In this document: piece by piece, positions 7,452 to 14,461 of the stretch
How positions within the stretch are numbered: the first letter of the stretch is position 1
How the letters are laid out: every line of letters begins with the position of its first letter
Assembly: GCA_031295725.1 (NCBI GenBank)
Contig: JAUMNV010000203.1
Span: 1 to 20,388 of the forward strand
Origin: Collinsella sp.
GTDB lineage: Bacteria > Actinomycetota > Coriobacteriia > Coriobacteriales > Coriobacteriaceae
Reading direction: 5' to 3'
Length of the DNA: 20,388 nucleotides
Position numbers and translations under genes: made by a program
Notes under the pieces: generated by a model
The model's input: only the letters and a program-made list of their open reading frames with translations
What the model was told of the DNA's origin: nothing
The model's database searches: none

Positions 7452-9962
7452 ATGAACGATTCTGCTCTTAAGAGCTTCTGCACCTGGGCCCGTACAGAGC
7501 TCATCAAAGGCGTGGAGGCACAGATGGTGCGCTACGGCATCACCGAACCTGCACCCGCGCCCGTTGGGTCCGAGACCGTCAACGGCCTGCCCCTAAGTCC
7601 GGCTGAGATTGAGCAACGCGACGAACTGCTGCGCATGCAGGCGGAGGTGGGTCACGAAGCGCTGCGCGACCGTGCGGCCTACACCTGGTTCAACCGCATC
7701 GCGGCCATTCGCTTCATGGATGCACGCGGATGGCTTCCCAGCCGTATGCGCATGCTAAGTCGTGCGGACGGCAGCCATGGCAGCGAGGCCGTGGAGAACG
7801 CACTGGACGTGGAAATAACGACGGCCGATACCGATCGCATAGCCGAGCTCAAGATGGCGGGCTTGGATGAACCGTTGTGGCGCTACCTGTTTGTTGCTCA
7901 GTGCGAGGAGCTTGCCGATTGCCTGGCGGGCGTCTTTGAACGCGTGGGCGGAGCCATGGAGCTGCTGTTGCCCCAGGGCCTCATGATGGCTGACAGTGTG
8001 GTGGGCAAACTCAATGCCATCCTCGCTGACGAGGACTGGCGCGAGGGCGTGACCGTTCTGGGCTGGATGTATCAGTACTACAATGCCGACGTTAAAGACG
8101 AGTTCTTCAAGTCCAAGCGCAAGGCAGCGGCGGCGGACATCGCGCCCGCCACGCAGCTCTTCACCCCCGAGTGGATCGTGCGCTATATGGTCGAGAACTC
8201 GCTCGGCCGTCTGTGGATGCTCAACAATCCGGGGAGTTCGCTACGCGAGCGCATGGAGTATTACATCGAGCCCGATGCTGAGCACGAGGACTTCATCCGC
8301 ATTTCGAGTCCCGAGGAGATAACCCTCTGCGACCCCGCATGCGGCTCGGGCCATATCTTGGTCTATGCGTTTGAGCTGCTCTTCCATATGTACGAGGAGC
8401 GCGGCTATCGTGAGCGCGAGATTCCCGAGCTCATTCTTACTAAAAACCTTGCAGGTATGGAAATCGATTCCCGCGCGGCACAGATCGCGGAGCTGGCGCT
8501 TGCCATGTGCGCCCGCGAGCACGACCGTCGCTTCTTTAGGCGTGGCGTTCGCGCCGACGTTACCGTGCTCTCGAGCATCCCGCTAGGGGAGGACGAGCTG
8601 CCGGGTAACAAGAAGCTCGCCGAGGAGCTGAGTCATTTGGGCGAGATCGGTTCGCTGCTCAATCCCTCAGAGGACGAGATCGACGAGCTCAAGGCTGCCG
8701 CCGCGAGTTGTTCCGATGACCTTTTTGCCGCTACGGCCAAAACTAAGCTCGAAAGCGCTGCCGCCATCTGCGAGAAGCTGTCCCGTCGTTTTACCTGCAC
8801 CGTTGCGAATCCTCCGTATATGGGCAGCAGCAGCTTTAACCCCTTCATGAGCAAGTGGGTCAAGAAGAACTACCCCGACGTGAAGAGCGACCTGTGCACG
8901 TGCTTCATCGAGCGCGGTTTTAACCTTGTCGAGGATAAGGGCTACGCCGCAATGGTTACCATGCAGAGTTGGATGTTCCTGGGCAGCTTTGAGAAGATGC
9001 GCGCCAAGGTTATCGACAACAAGACAATCGTTTCCATGGCCCATCTGGGACCTCGCGCGTTTGATGCTATCGGCGGCGAGGTCGTCAACGTTACAGCTGA
9101 CGTGATCTACAACCAGCATTCGGACGCCGAGGGCGCCTATGTGCGCCTTGTTGATATCAACGGCTCTGAGGCCAAGAGGCTCAAACTGGTCGAGGCCATC
9201 CAAAACCCCGATTGCGGCTGGTTCTACCGCCGCGACGCCGACACCTTCAAGCAAATCCCCGGCACCCCCATAGCCTACTGGGCCAGTGACGCTCTTCTGG
9301 ATGCGTTTGGAAACGCAAAACAGCTCAGTGAGTATGGCAAGCCGCGCCAAGGGCTTGCTACTGGCGAGAACGCTCGTTTCGTTCGCGAGTGGTGGGAAGT
9401 CGATGATTGCAAGAGCGTCTATTCCTGTGGATCTATTCAAGAGTCGATTGAAAGCGCTTGCAAGTGGTTCCCCTACAACAAGGGCGGCGATTTCCGCAAA
9501 TGGTACGGAAATAATAGCTCAGTTGTTAACTGGGAGAATGACGGACAGGAGATCCGTAATTACAAAGACCAGAATGGTAGATTGCTTTCCAGGCCACAGA
9601 ATACAAACTGCTTCTTTAGCCCATCGATTACCTGGTCGAAGATTTCAAGCGGGTCCATTGCGTTTCGTTTTAAGCCTGCTGGGCATATCTTTGATGTGGC
9701 GGGCACGAGCGTTTTTAGCGACGAGGAGTCACTCAAGTATCTCCAGGGAGCTTGTAACAGCTCCGTGATCATGCGTGTCGCAAGCATGCTCTCGCCGACG
9801 CTTAATTTCGAGGTAGGCCAAATCGCAACCTACCCGATCATTCAGAACGAGGAACAGGAGCCGTTGGTCAACGACATGGTCGACTCGTGCCGCGAACTAT
9901 CAAAAACCGATTGGGATTCGTTTGAAACCTCTTGGGATTTCAAACATAACCCTTTGGTGTAG
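7452..9962 (+). CDS. pglX: BREX adenine-specific DNA methyltransferase PglX, N-terminal half (split gene)
   Basis: PglX is the BREX methyltransferase. It transfers a methyl group from S-adenosylmethionine to N6 of adenine in a short non-palindromic site, marking host DNA. Intact members have about 1150-1250 residues; this frame has 836. It holds the helical N-terminal region with YTWFNRIAAIRFMDARG (77-93), motif I DPACGSG (294-300), and the catalytic motif IV NPPY (453-456). A target-recognition region follows from about residue 560. It stops after DWDSFETSWDFKHNPLV, a point where intact PglX proteins continue. The missing C-terminus is the separate 322-aa frame at 10750-11718. From about 9400 the base composition falls to near 47-53% GC, which suggests that the recognition region was exchanged. 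An AAAGG site lies at 7437-7441. Whether the two halves reassemble into an active enzyme is not visible here. Confidence 0.93.
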   Translation: MNDSALKSFCTWARTELIKGVEAQMVRYGITEPAPAPVGSETVNGLPLSPAEIEQRDELLRMQAEVGHEALRDRAAYTWFNRIAAIRFMDARGWLPSRMRMLSRADGSHGSEAVENALDVEITTADTDRIAELKMAGLDEPLWRYLFVAQCEELADCLAGVFERVGGAMELLLPQGLMMADSVVGKLNAILADEDWREGVTVLGWMYQYYNADVKDEFFKSKRKAAAADIAPATQLFTPEWIVRYMVENSLGRLWMLNNPGSSLRERMEYYIEPDAEHEDFIRISSPEEITLCDPACGSGHILVYAFELLFHMYEERGYREREIPELILTKNLAGMEIDSRAAQIAELALAMCAREHDRRFFRRGVRADVTVLSSIPLGEDELPGNKKLAEELSHLGEIGSLLNPSEDEIDELKAAAASCSDDLFAATAKTKLESAAAICEKLSRRFTCTVANPPYMGSSSFNPFMSKWVKKNYPDVKSDLCTCFIERGFNLVEDKGYAAMVTMQSWMFLGSFEKMRAKVIDNKTIVSMAHLGPRAFDAIGGEVVNVTADVIYNQHSDAEGAYVRLVDINGSEAKRLKLVEAIQNPDCGWFYRRDADTFKQIPGTPIAYWASDALLDAFGNAKQLSEYGKPRQGLATGENARFVREWWEVDDCKSVYSCGSIQESIESACKWFPYNKGGDFRKWYGNNSSVVNWENDGQEIRNYKDQNGRLLSRPQNTNCFFSPSITWSKISSGSIAFRFKPAGHIFDVAGTSVFSDEESLKYLQGACNSSVIMRVASMLSPTLNFEVGQIATYPIIQNEEQEPLVNDMVDSCRELSKTDWDSFETSWDFKHNPLV

Positions 9963-9971
9963 GTGCTGGTT

Positions 9972-10628
9972 ATGGACAAAGCCTGTATATCTTCATTTCA
10001 TATGTCTCTGCATGAATCTAGCTATTGGACTCCGGATGAGATTTCTTCTATTTGGGATTTCTTTGTGACTAAATCTGTAGCTAACTCTGCTTCTCAAAGA
10101 AGAACCGCCTCTGATTATGGATTGAAACAATTGCCATTCGATACTCTTCTTGAGTATGAAGGGGTGCCTTCCGGGAAGCGTGAATTACTTATGGCTGATA
10201 ATCTTGGAGATGTGATTGAGGAATATGGATTTAAAACAACTGTAAATCAAAAGTCGGCTGATGGAGTTAAACAAGAGATTGAAGCTCCGATTGATATCGT
10301 TAGTCCGAGGGTCCTCTGTATTCAACCTTATACAATCTCTGGTCGCAAGGGTCCCGAACCTAAAGACTCAGGTAAAGGAATGACTTTACTAACTCATATC
10401 CGCAATTCACTTGCACATGGGTGTACGTATTACTTCCCTAATGGAATGATGCTTCTCGAGGATAAAGCTGGTGGTTCAAGTGGAAAAACGACTGCCATGA
10501 TGCTTCTGCCTCAAAAGGCGTTTACCGACTGGATAAAGGCGATTGATATTGACGCTCGTTTTTATTTTAAGGACGCTGGCAGAGGCGAATTTGAAAAGCT
10601 CATTCATAGAAAGAGCAACAAACACTAG
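9972..10628 (+). CDS. HEPN-domain protein, putative RNase, inserted within split pglX
   Basis: A 218-aa protein of a type not found in standard BREX operons. Its centre carries LLTHIRNSLAHG, with R144-N-S-L-A-H149. This matches the R-x4-6-H active-site signature of HEPN RNases. The following strand-like part (CTYYFPNGMMLLEDKAG, then TAMMLLPQKAFTDWIKAID) resembles the pEK499_p136-type HEPN family as I remember it. I chose ATG 9972 because AGGTG (9961-9965), overlapping the pglX-N stop, lies six bases before it. GTG 9963 would add three residues. Base composition is about 41-43% GC with AT-ending codons, in sharp contrast to its neighbours, so it is recently acquired. It has no antitoxin partner of the MNT or similar type beside it. 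HEPN proteins in defence loci commonly cleave RNA to stop phage growth; that role is inferred here. Non-catalytic HEPN function is possible. Confidence 0.65.
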   Translation: MDKACISSFHMSLHESSYWTPDEISSIWDFFVTKSVANSASQRRTASDYGLKQLPFDTLLEYEGVPSGKRELLMADNLGDVIEEYGFKTTVNQKSADGVKQEIEAPIDIVSPRVLCIQPYTISGRKGPEPKDSGKGMTLLTHIRNSLAHGCTYYFPNGMMLLEDKAGGSSGKTTAMMLLPQKAFTDWIKAIDIDARFYFKDAGRGEFEKLIHRKSNKH

Positions 10629-10688
10629 GGAATTAATAAACGACGCGCTTTAATCCGTAAAGAATTTAAATCTGTTAATTGTTTAGCT

Positions 10689-10718
10689 GGCTAGTGCAAA
10701 TTTTAAATTTGCATAGCC
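10689..10718. repeat. AT-rich long palindrome between the HEPN gene and the pglX C-terminal half
   Basis: TGCAAATTTTAAATTTGCA (10695-10713) is a perfect palindrome around a central T. GGCTA (10689-10693) and TAGCC (10714-10718) extend it to 14-bp arms with one bulged G (10694). It lies in the 121-nt AT-rich gap between the HEPN stop and the start of the C-terminal pglX frame. It has no trailing T-run on either strand that would make it a clear terminator. It could be an operator, an mRNA stability hairpin, or a recombination site at the right end of the inserted segment. Confidence 0.6.
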
Positions 10719-10749
10719 GCACTTTTCAACAAAGAAAGGGCGGTCTGTC

Positions 10750-11718
10750 ATGGCCACTTTACTTCAAGATAAATACGAGGCTCGCAAGGCCGAAGTCAAT
10801 GCTCGCTTTGAGCAGCTTCGCGCTAACGAGGAGGAGCTCAACCGAATCTTTGCCAAGATCTACAACATGGAGGGCGAGGTGCCCATCGAGGTCGAGGATA
10901 AGTATGTCTCGGTGGCGCGCATCTTTGATACCGCCGACGAGATTCCCGAGAGCTACAAGGGCAACAAGTATGTGCGCACCAAGCGCGACGAGATCACCTC
11001 GCTCATAAGCTATGCCGCGGGCTGCATGTTCGGCCGCTATTCGCTGGACGTGGACGGTCTGGTTTTGGCCGATCAGGGTGCCACGGTCAACGACTATCTG
11101 GCCAAGATGCCCGACCCCGATCACGTGACCTTTATGCCCGATGGCGACAACGTGCTGCCCATTACCGACGACGAGTACTTTGACGACGACATCGTGCGCT
11201 ACTTTATCGACTTTGTGCGCACCGTGTATGGCGAGGAGACGCTTGAGCAGAACCTGGCCTTTATTGCCGAGGCACTCGGCGGCAAGGGTACCTCGCGCGA
11301 GGTAATCCGCACCTACTTTTTGAAGGACTTCTTTAAGGACCACTGCCAGACCTATAAGAAGCGCCCCATCTACTGGCTGTTCGACAGCGGCAAGAAGAAC
11401 GGCTTCAAGTGCCTTGTTTACATGCATCGCTACCAGCCTGACCTGTTGGCTCGCATCCGCACCGACTATGTGCATGAGCAGCAGGAGCGCTACCGTGCCC
11501 AGATCGGGTATGCCAACGATGCCCTTGTCAGTGCCGAGCGCGGCGAGCGCGTGCGCTTGGATAAGTGCATCAAAAAGCTCAACGACCAGCTCAAAGAGAC
11601 CATTGCCTACGAGGAGAAACTGCACCACTTGGCAGACCAGATGATTAAGATCGACCTGGATGACGGCGTCAAGGTCAACTACGCCAAGTTTCAGGATGTG
11701 CTGGCGAAGATTAAGTAA
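10750..11718 (+). CDS. pglX: PglX C-terminal half (separate reading frame)
   Basis: This 322-aa frame matches the C-terminal third of intact PglX proteins, not a stand-alone family. Family landmarks are LRANEEELNRIFAKIY (about 24-39), ISYAAGCMFGRYSLDVDGL, PITDDEYFDDDIVRYF, KDFFKDHCQTYKKRPIYWLF with SGKKNGFKCLVYMHRY, and the ending LHHLADQMIKIDLDDGVKVN. Together with the 836-aa upstream frame it gives 1158 residues, a normal PglX length, so little or no sequence was lost at the split. It has its own ATG with an AAAGGGCGG site (about 10736-10744) and returns to high-GC codon use. The conserved reading frame and new translation signals suggest it is still expressed, perhaps forming a two-chain enzyme with the N-terminal half. 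Confidence 0.92.
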   Translation: MATLLQDKYEARKAEVNARFEQLRANEEELNRIFAKIYNMEGEVPIEVEDKYVSVARIFDTADEIPESYKGNKYVRTKRDEITSLISYAAGCMFGRYSLDVDGLVLADQGATVNDYLAKMPDPDHVTFMPDGDNVLPITDDEYFDDDIVRYFIDFVRTVYGEETLEQNLAFIAEALGGKGTSREVIRTYFLKDFFKDHCQTYKKRPIYWLFDSGKKNGFKCLVYMHRYQPDLLARIRTDYVHEQQERYRAQIGYANDALVSAERGERVRLDKCIKKLNDQLKETIAYEEKLHHLADQMIKIDLDDGVKVNYAKFQDVLAKIK

Positions 11719-11741
11719 CTGCAGATACGGTAAGGATATTC

Positions 11742-14450
11742 ATGCCCAAGATCGATGTAGAAGAACAGCTCAAGCTCCGATTTTTGCAGCCGTTGTCCTC
11801 ATGCGCGCCGCGCCGTGTTGTGATTTGGCACGATGCGGACGGCGAGTTTGCTCCTGAGTTTGAGCGATTGGCTGCCGAGGGTTTCGACGGCGTGGGGGCC
11901 GATGCCGGCGTAATGCCTGCTCACGGTGACTTTGAGCGCCCGGTGCGCTTTGTTGAGGCCTGCGAGGGTCGTATGTTTGCCGTCAAGAAGCTCATCAACC
12001 GCGATGACCTTGCGAGCGATATCTTGCTGTATCGCCGTTGCCCGCGCGGCAGGCTTGAGGGTGATTGGCTTGCCGATGTTGAGCTGTATGCCGATCAGTT
12101 CCAGGCTGACTATCTTTCGCTTTTGGCCGATCAGCTGGGCATCGAGAATATCGACGCCGTGCGCGAGAGCCTGCGCGAGCACAAGACGTTCTTTGATGCC
12201 AAGACCCGCTGCGCTAAGTTTGCCGCGTGTGTTCCGCATGCCTCGAGCGCATCCGATATCGAACTCGGCATCCTTACGGTGATTTTTGGCGGTAAAGAGC
12301 TTGGTGACGCGCGCCCCGCGTTTGTGCTGCGTGGCTGTATGACCATGCTGCTGCACGAGGGTCCCGAGGCGCTGGCCGAGTTGGTGGACAAGTACTGCGT
12401 GCATGATGTACTCTCTGCCTTCATCGTGCGTTGCTATGGGTTTGATGGGCCGCTTTACGAGCGTGACTCATTGCTTATGCTTGCATCCCATGTGCTCCTT
12501 ACGGCGGCATCCACCGCGCTTCCCGAGGGAGCGCTCAAGGGGCTTGAGAGCCATGTGGCTCCCGCCTACGGGCCCTATTGCCTTGAGGCGGTGCGTACGT
12601 GGGACCAGACCGCCGATACCCAGGCATCGCGCGAGGACCTATTTGAGATTTGCCGTTTGGTTGAGGACGCCCGCGGACTCTTTGCACGGTTCGAGACCTT
12701 GCCGATCGATGTGCTGACCTCGCTTGATGTGTTTCCGTGCGTCAATGAGGCTGTGCTCTCGCAGCTGTTCTGCTCGTTTGCGCAAGGTGCAGACCGTGTT
12801 GAGGATGCGCGTGCCTTTGTGGCGCGTCGCTGCGACCTAAGCTGGTACCGTCGTGTCGAGAGCTACTTTGACCTGCTTGTCGCTGTGGCCGATATGTGCG
12901 CGTTTAGGCAGACGCACGCGGGCGGGTTCCATCTGGCGCAGTCCCAGCAGGTGTGGGATGCCTATTCGTCCGATTGGTATGCCATGGACGCTGCCTATCG
13001 CCATATGTGCACCGCGTATCTGCGGGCACGCTCCGTCGAGTGCGATGCGCTCGAGGAACCTGCCCGCGCCGTGGCGGACTGGGCGGAGAATCTCTACAGC
13101 AACTGGTTCTTGGCGGATGCCAATGCCTGCTGGGCGGCTGCTGCGCAAGGGGAGTGGGCCGATTGCGGCTACATCGATGGTCCCGCACGGCAGGATGAGT
13201 TTTACTGGCATGTGCTGCCCGCCTTTGTGGGTTCTGCCAAAACAACGGTCGTTATCGTGAGCGATGCGCTGCGCTATGAGGTTGCCCGCGACGTTGCGGC
13301 GCTGCTCGAGCGCGAACGCGGCGGCAACGTCAAGGTTTCTAGCATGCAGGCGGTCTTTCCCTCCATTACCGAGGTGGGCATGCCTGCGCTGCTGCCGCAC
13401 CAGGTGCTTGAGCTTGCAGAGGATGGCGCGTTTGTGTTGGCTGACGGCATGCCCACTGCGACGACTCCGCAGCGCGAGGCCGTACTTACCCACGTTGAGC
13501 CCACGGCCCGCGCTTTGCGCTCGAGCGCATACCTCAACATGGCGGGAACCGAGCGCAAAGCGCTGCTCAAAGACTCCAGGCTCGTTTATCTCTACCACAA
13601 CAAGATCGACGCCACGGGCGAGAAGGCAGCTACGCAGGATGACGTTTTCGATGCCTGCGCGGACACCGTGGAGGAACTTGCCGCGTTGGCGCGCCGCGTG
13701 TGCACCGACGCCCCGGGCGCGCGTGTTGTTATAACGGCGGATCACGGCTTCATCTACACGCGTCGTGAGCTCAACGAGTGCCAGATGCTCGGCAAGCCAG
13801 ACCTACCCTTCCTTGACGCTCCTGTCATGCACGGCAAGCGTCATCTGGTGGTGCCCAACGAGGCCGTGGCCAAGCTTTCGGAAGAGGCATGCGAGATGTT
13901 TGTTAATGTTGGCATGGGACGTTTAGGTGCCGGTTTTGAGGGATTTGCCCCGCGCGAGAACGTGCACTTCAAGCGTCCCGGCGGCACTAACAACTACGTC
14001 CACGGCGGCATGAGCCTGCAGGAGCTTTGCGTGCCCGTTATCGGATTTTGGCGCGCGCGCTCGGGTTCCAAGGACTTTGTCGATACGCGCGTGGCGACGC
14101 TGCGCGTGCTAAGCGAGGGACGCCGAGTGACCAACTCGCTCTTCTCGGTCAACTTGATCCAGGAAGAACCCGCCCAAGGCAAGGTCTTGCCGTGCGAGTA
14201 TGAGCTGGTGTTTACCGACGCAAGCGGCAACGAGGTGAGCGATACGGTCAAGGCGCATGCCAACAAGACTTCCGTTAATTCGCAAGAGCGCGTAGTGCAT
14301 GCCAAGTTTGCGCTGCGTGCGGCGGATGGATTCTCGGCAAAGGGTCCGTACTATCTGGTCTGCCGCGAGCGCGAGACGGGCAAGATCGTTTGGCGCGAGA
14401 CGTACACCATCGCTGTTTCGTTTGCCCCTGTTGCTGACTTTGGTTTTTAG
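11742..14450 (+). CDS. pglZ: BREX phosphatase-fold protein PglZ (type A)
   Basis: PglZ is the hallmark protein of BREX and Pgl systems. It has an alkaline-phosphatase-superfamily fold and is needed for both methylation and defence. At 902 aa it is slightly longer than the common 830-870. The N-terminus has the type-A opening RRVVIWHDADGEF (24-36). The metal-binding phosphatase core appears as VVIVSDALRYE (503-513, D508), then FPSITEVGMPALLP (539-552), and VVITADHGFIYTR (662-674, D667 and H668). The C-terminal region is a beta-rich domain beginning near KDFVDTRVATLRVLSEG. The ATG is preceded by AAGGA (11732-11736), 23 nt after the pglX-C stop. Its stop codon overlaps the brxL ribosome site. 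No lesion is seen. Confidence 0.95.
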   Translation: MPKIDVEEQLKLRFLQPLSSCAPRRVVIWHDADGEFAPEFERLAAEGFDGVGADAGVMPAHGDFERPVRFVEACEGRMFAVKKLINRDDLASDILLYRRCPRGRLEGDWLADVELYADQFQADYLSLLADQLGIENIDAVRESLREHKTFFDAKTRCAKFAACVPHASSASDIELGILTVIFGGKELGDARPAFVLRGCMTMLLHEGPEALAELVDKYCVHDVLSAFIVRCYGFDGPLYERDSLLMLASHVLLTAASTALPEGALKGLESHVAPAYGPYCLEAVRTWDQTADTQASREDLFEICRLVEDARGLFARFETLPIDVLTSLDVFPCVNEAVLSQLFCSFAQGADRVEDARAFVARRCDLSWYRRVESYFDLLVAVADMCAFRQTHAGGFHLAQSQQVWDAYSSDWYAMDAAYRHMCTAYLRARSVECDALEEPARAVADWAENLYSNWFLADANACWAAAAQGEWADCGYIDGPARQDEFYWHVLPAFVGSAKTTVVIVSDALRYEVARDVAALLERERGGNVKVSSMQAVFPSITEVGMPALLPHQVLELAEDGAFVLADGMPTATTPQREAVLTHVEPTARALRSSAYLNMAGTERKALLKDSRLVYLYHNKIDATGEKAATQDDVFDACADTVEELAALARRVCTDAPGARVVITADHGFIYTRRELNECQMLGKPDLPFLDAPVMHGKRHLVVPNEAVAKLSEEACEMFVNVGMGRLGAGFEGFAPRENVHFKRPGGTNNYVHGGMSLQELCVPVIGFWRARSGSKDFVDTRVATLRVLSEGRRVTNSLFSVNLIQEEPAQGKVLPCEYELVFTDASGNEVSDTVKAHANKTSVNSQERVVHAKFALRAADGFSAKGPYYLVCRERETGKIVWRETYTIAVSFAPVADFGF

Positions 14451-14461
14451 GAGTGTGCCCT

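Noticed and set aside
9920..9945. GTTTGAAA / TTTCAAAC inverted repeat at the end of the pglX N-terminal half, as a left boundary partner for the 10689 palindrome.
   Set aside because: It encodes the conserved DSFETSWDFK segment, so the symmetry follows from codons for Phe-Glu and Phe-Lys. It shares no sequence with the right-hand palindrome.
10679..11008. 109-aa plus-strand frame overlapping the start of the pglX C-terminal half.
   Set aside because: Out-of-frame shadow with Ser/Arg-rich composition, overlapped by a frame with clear PglX homology.
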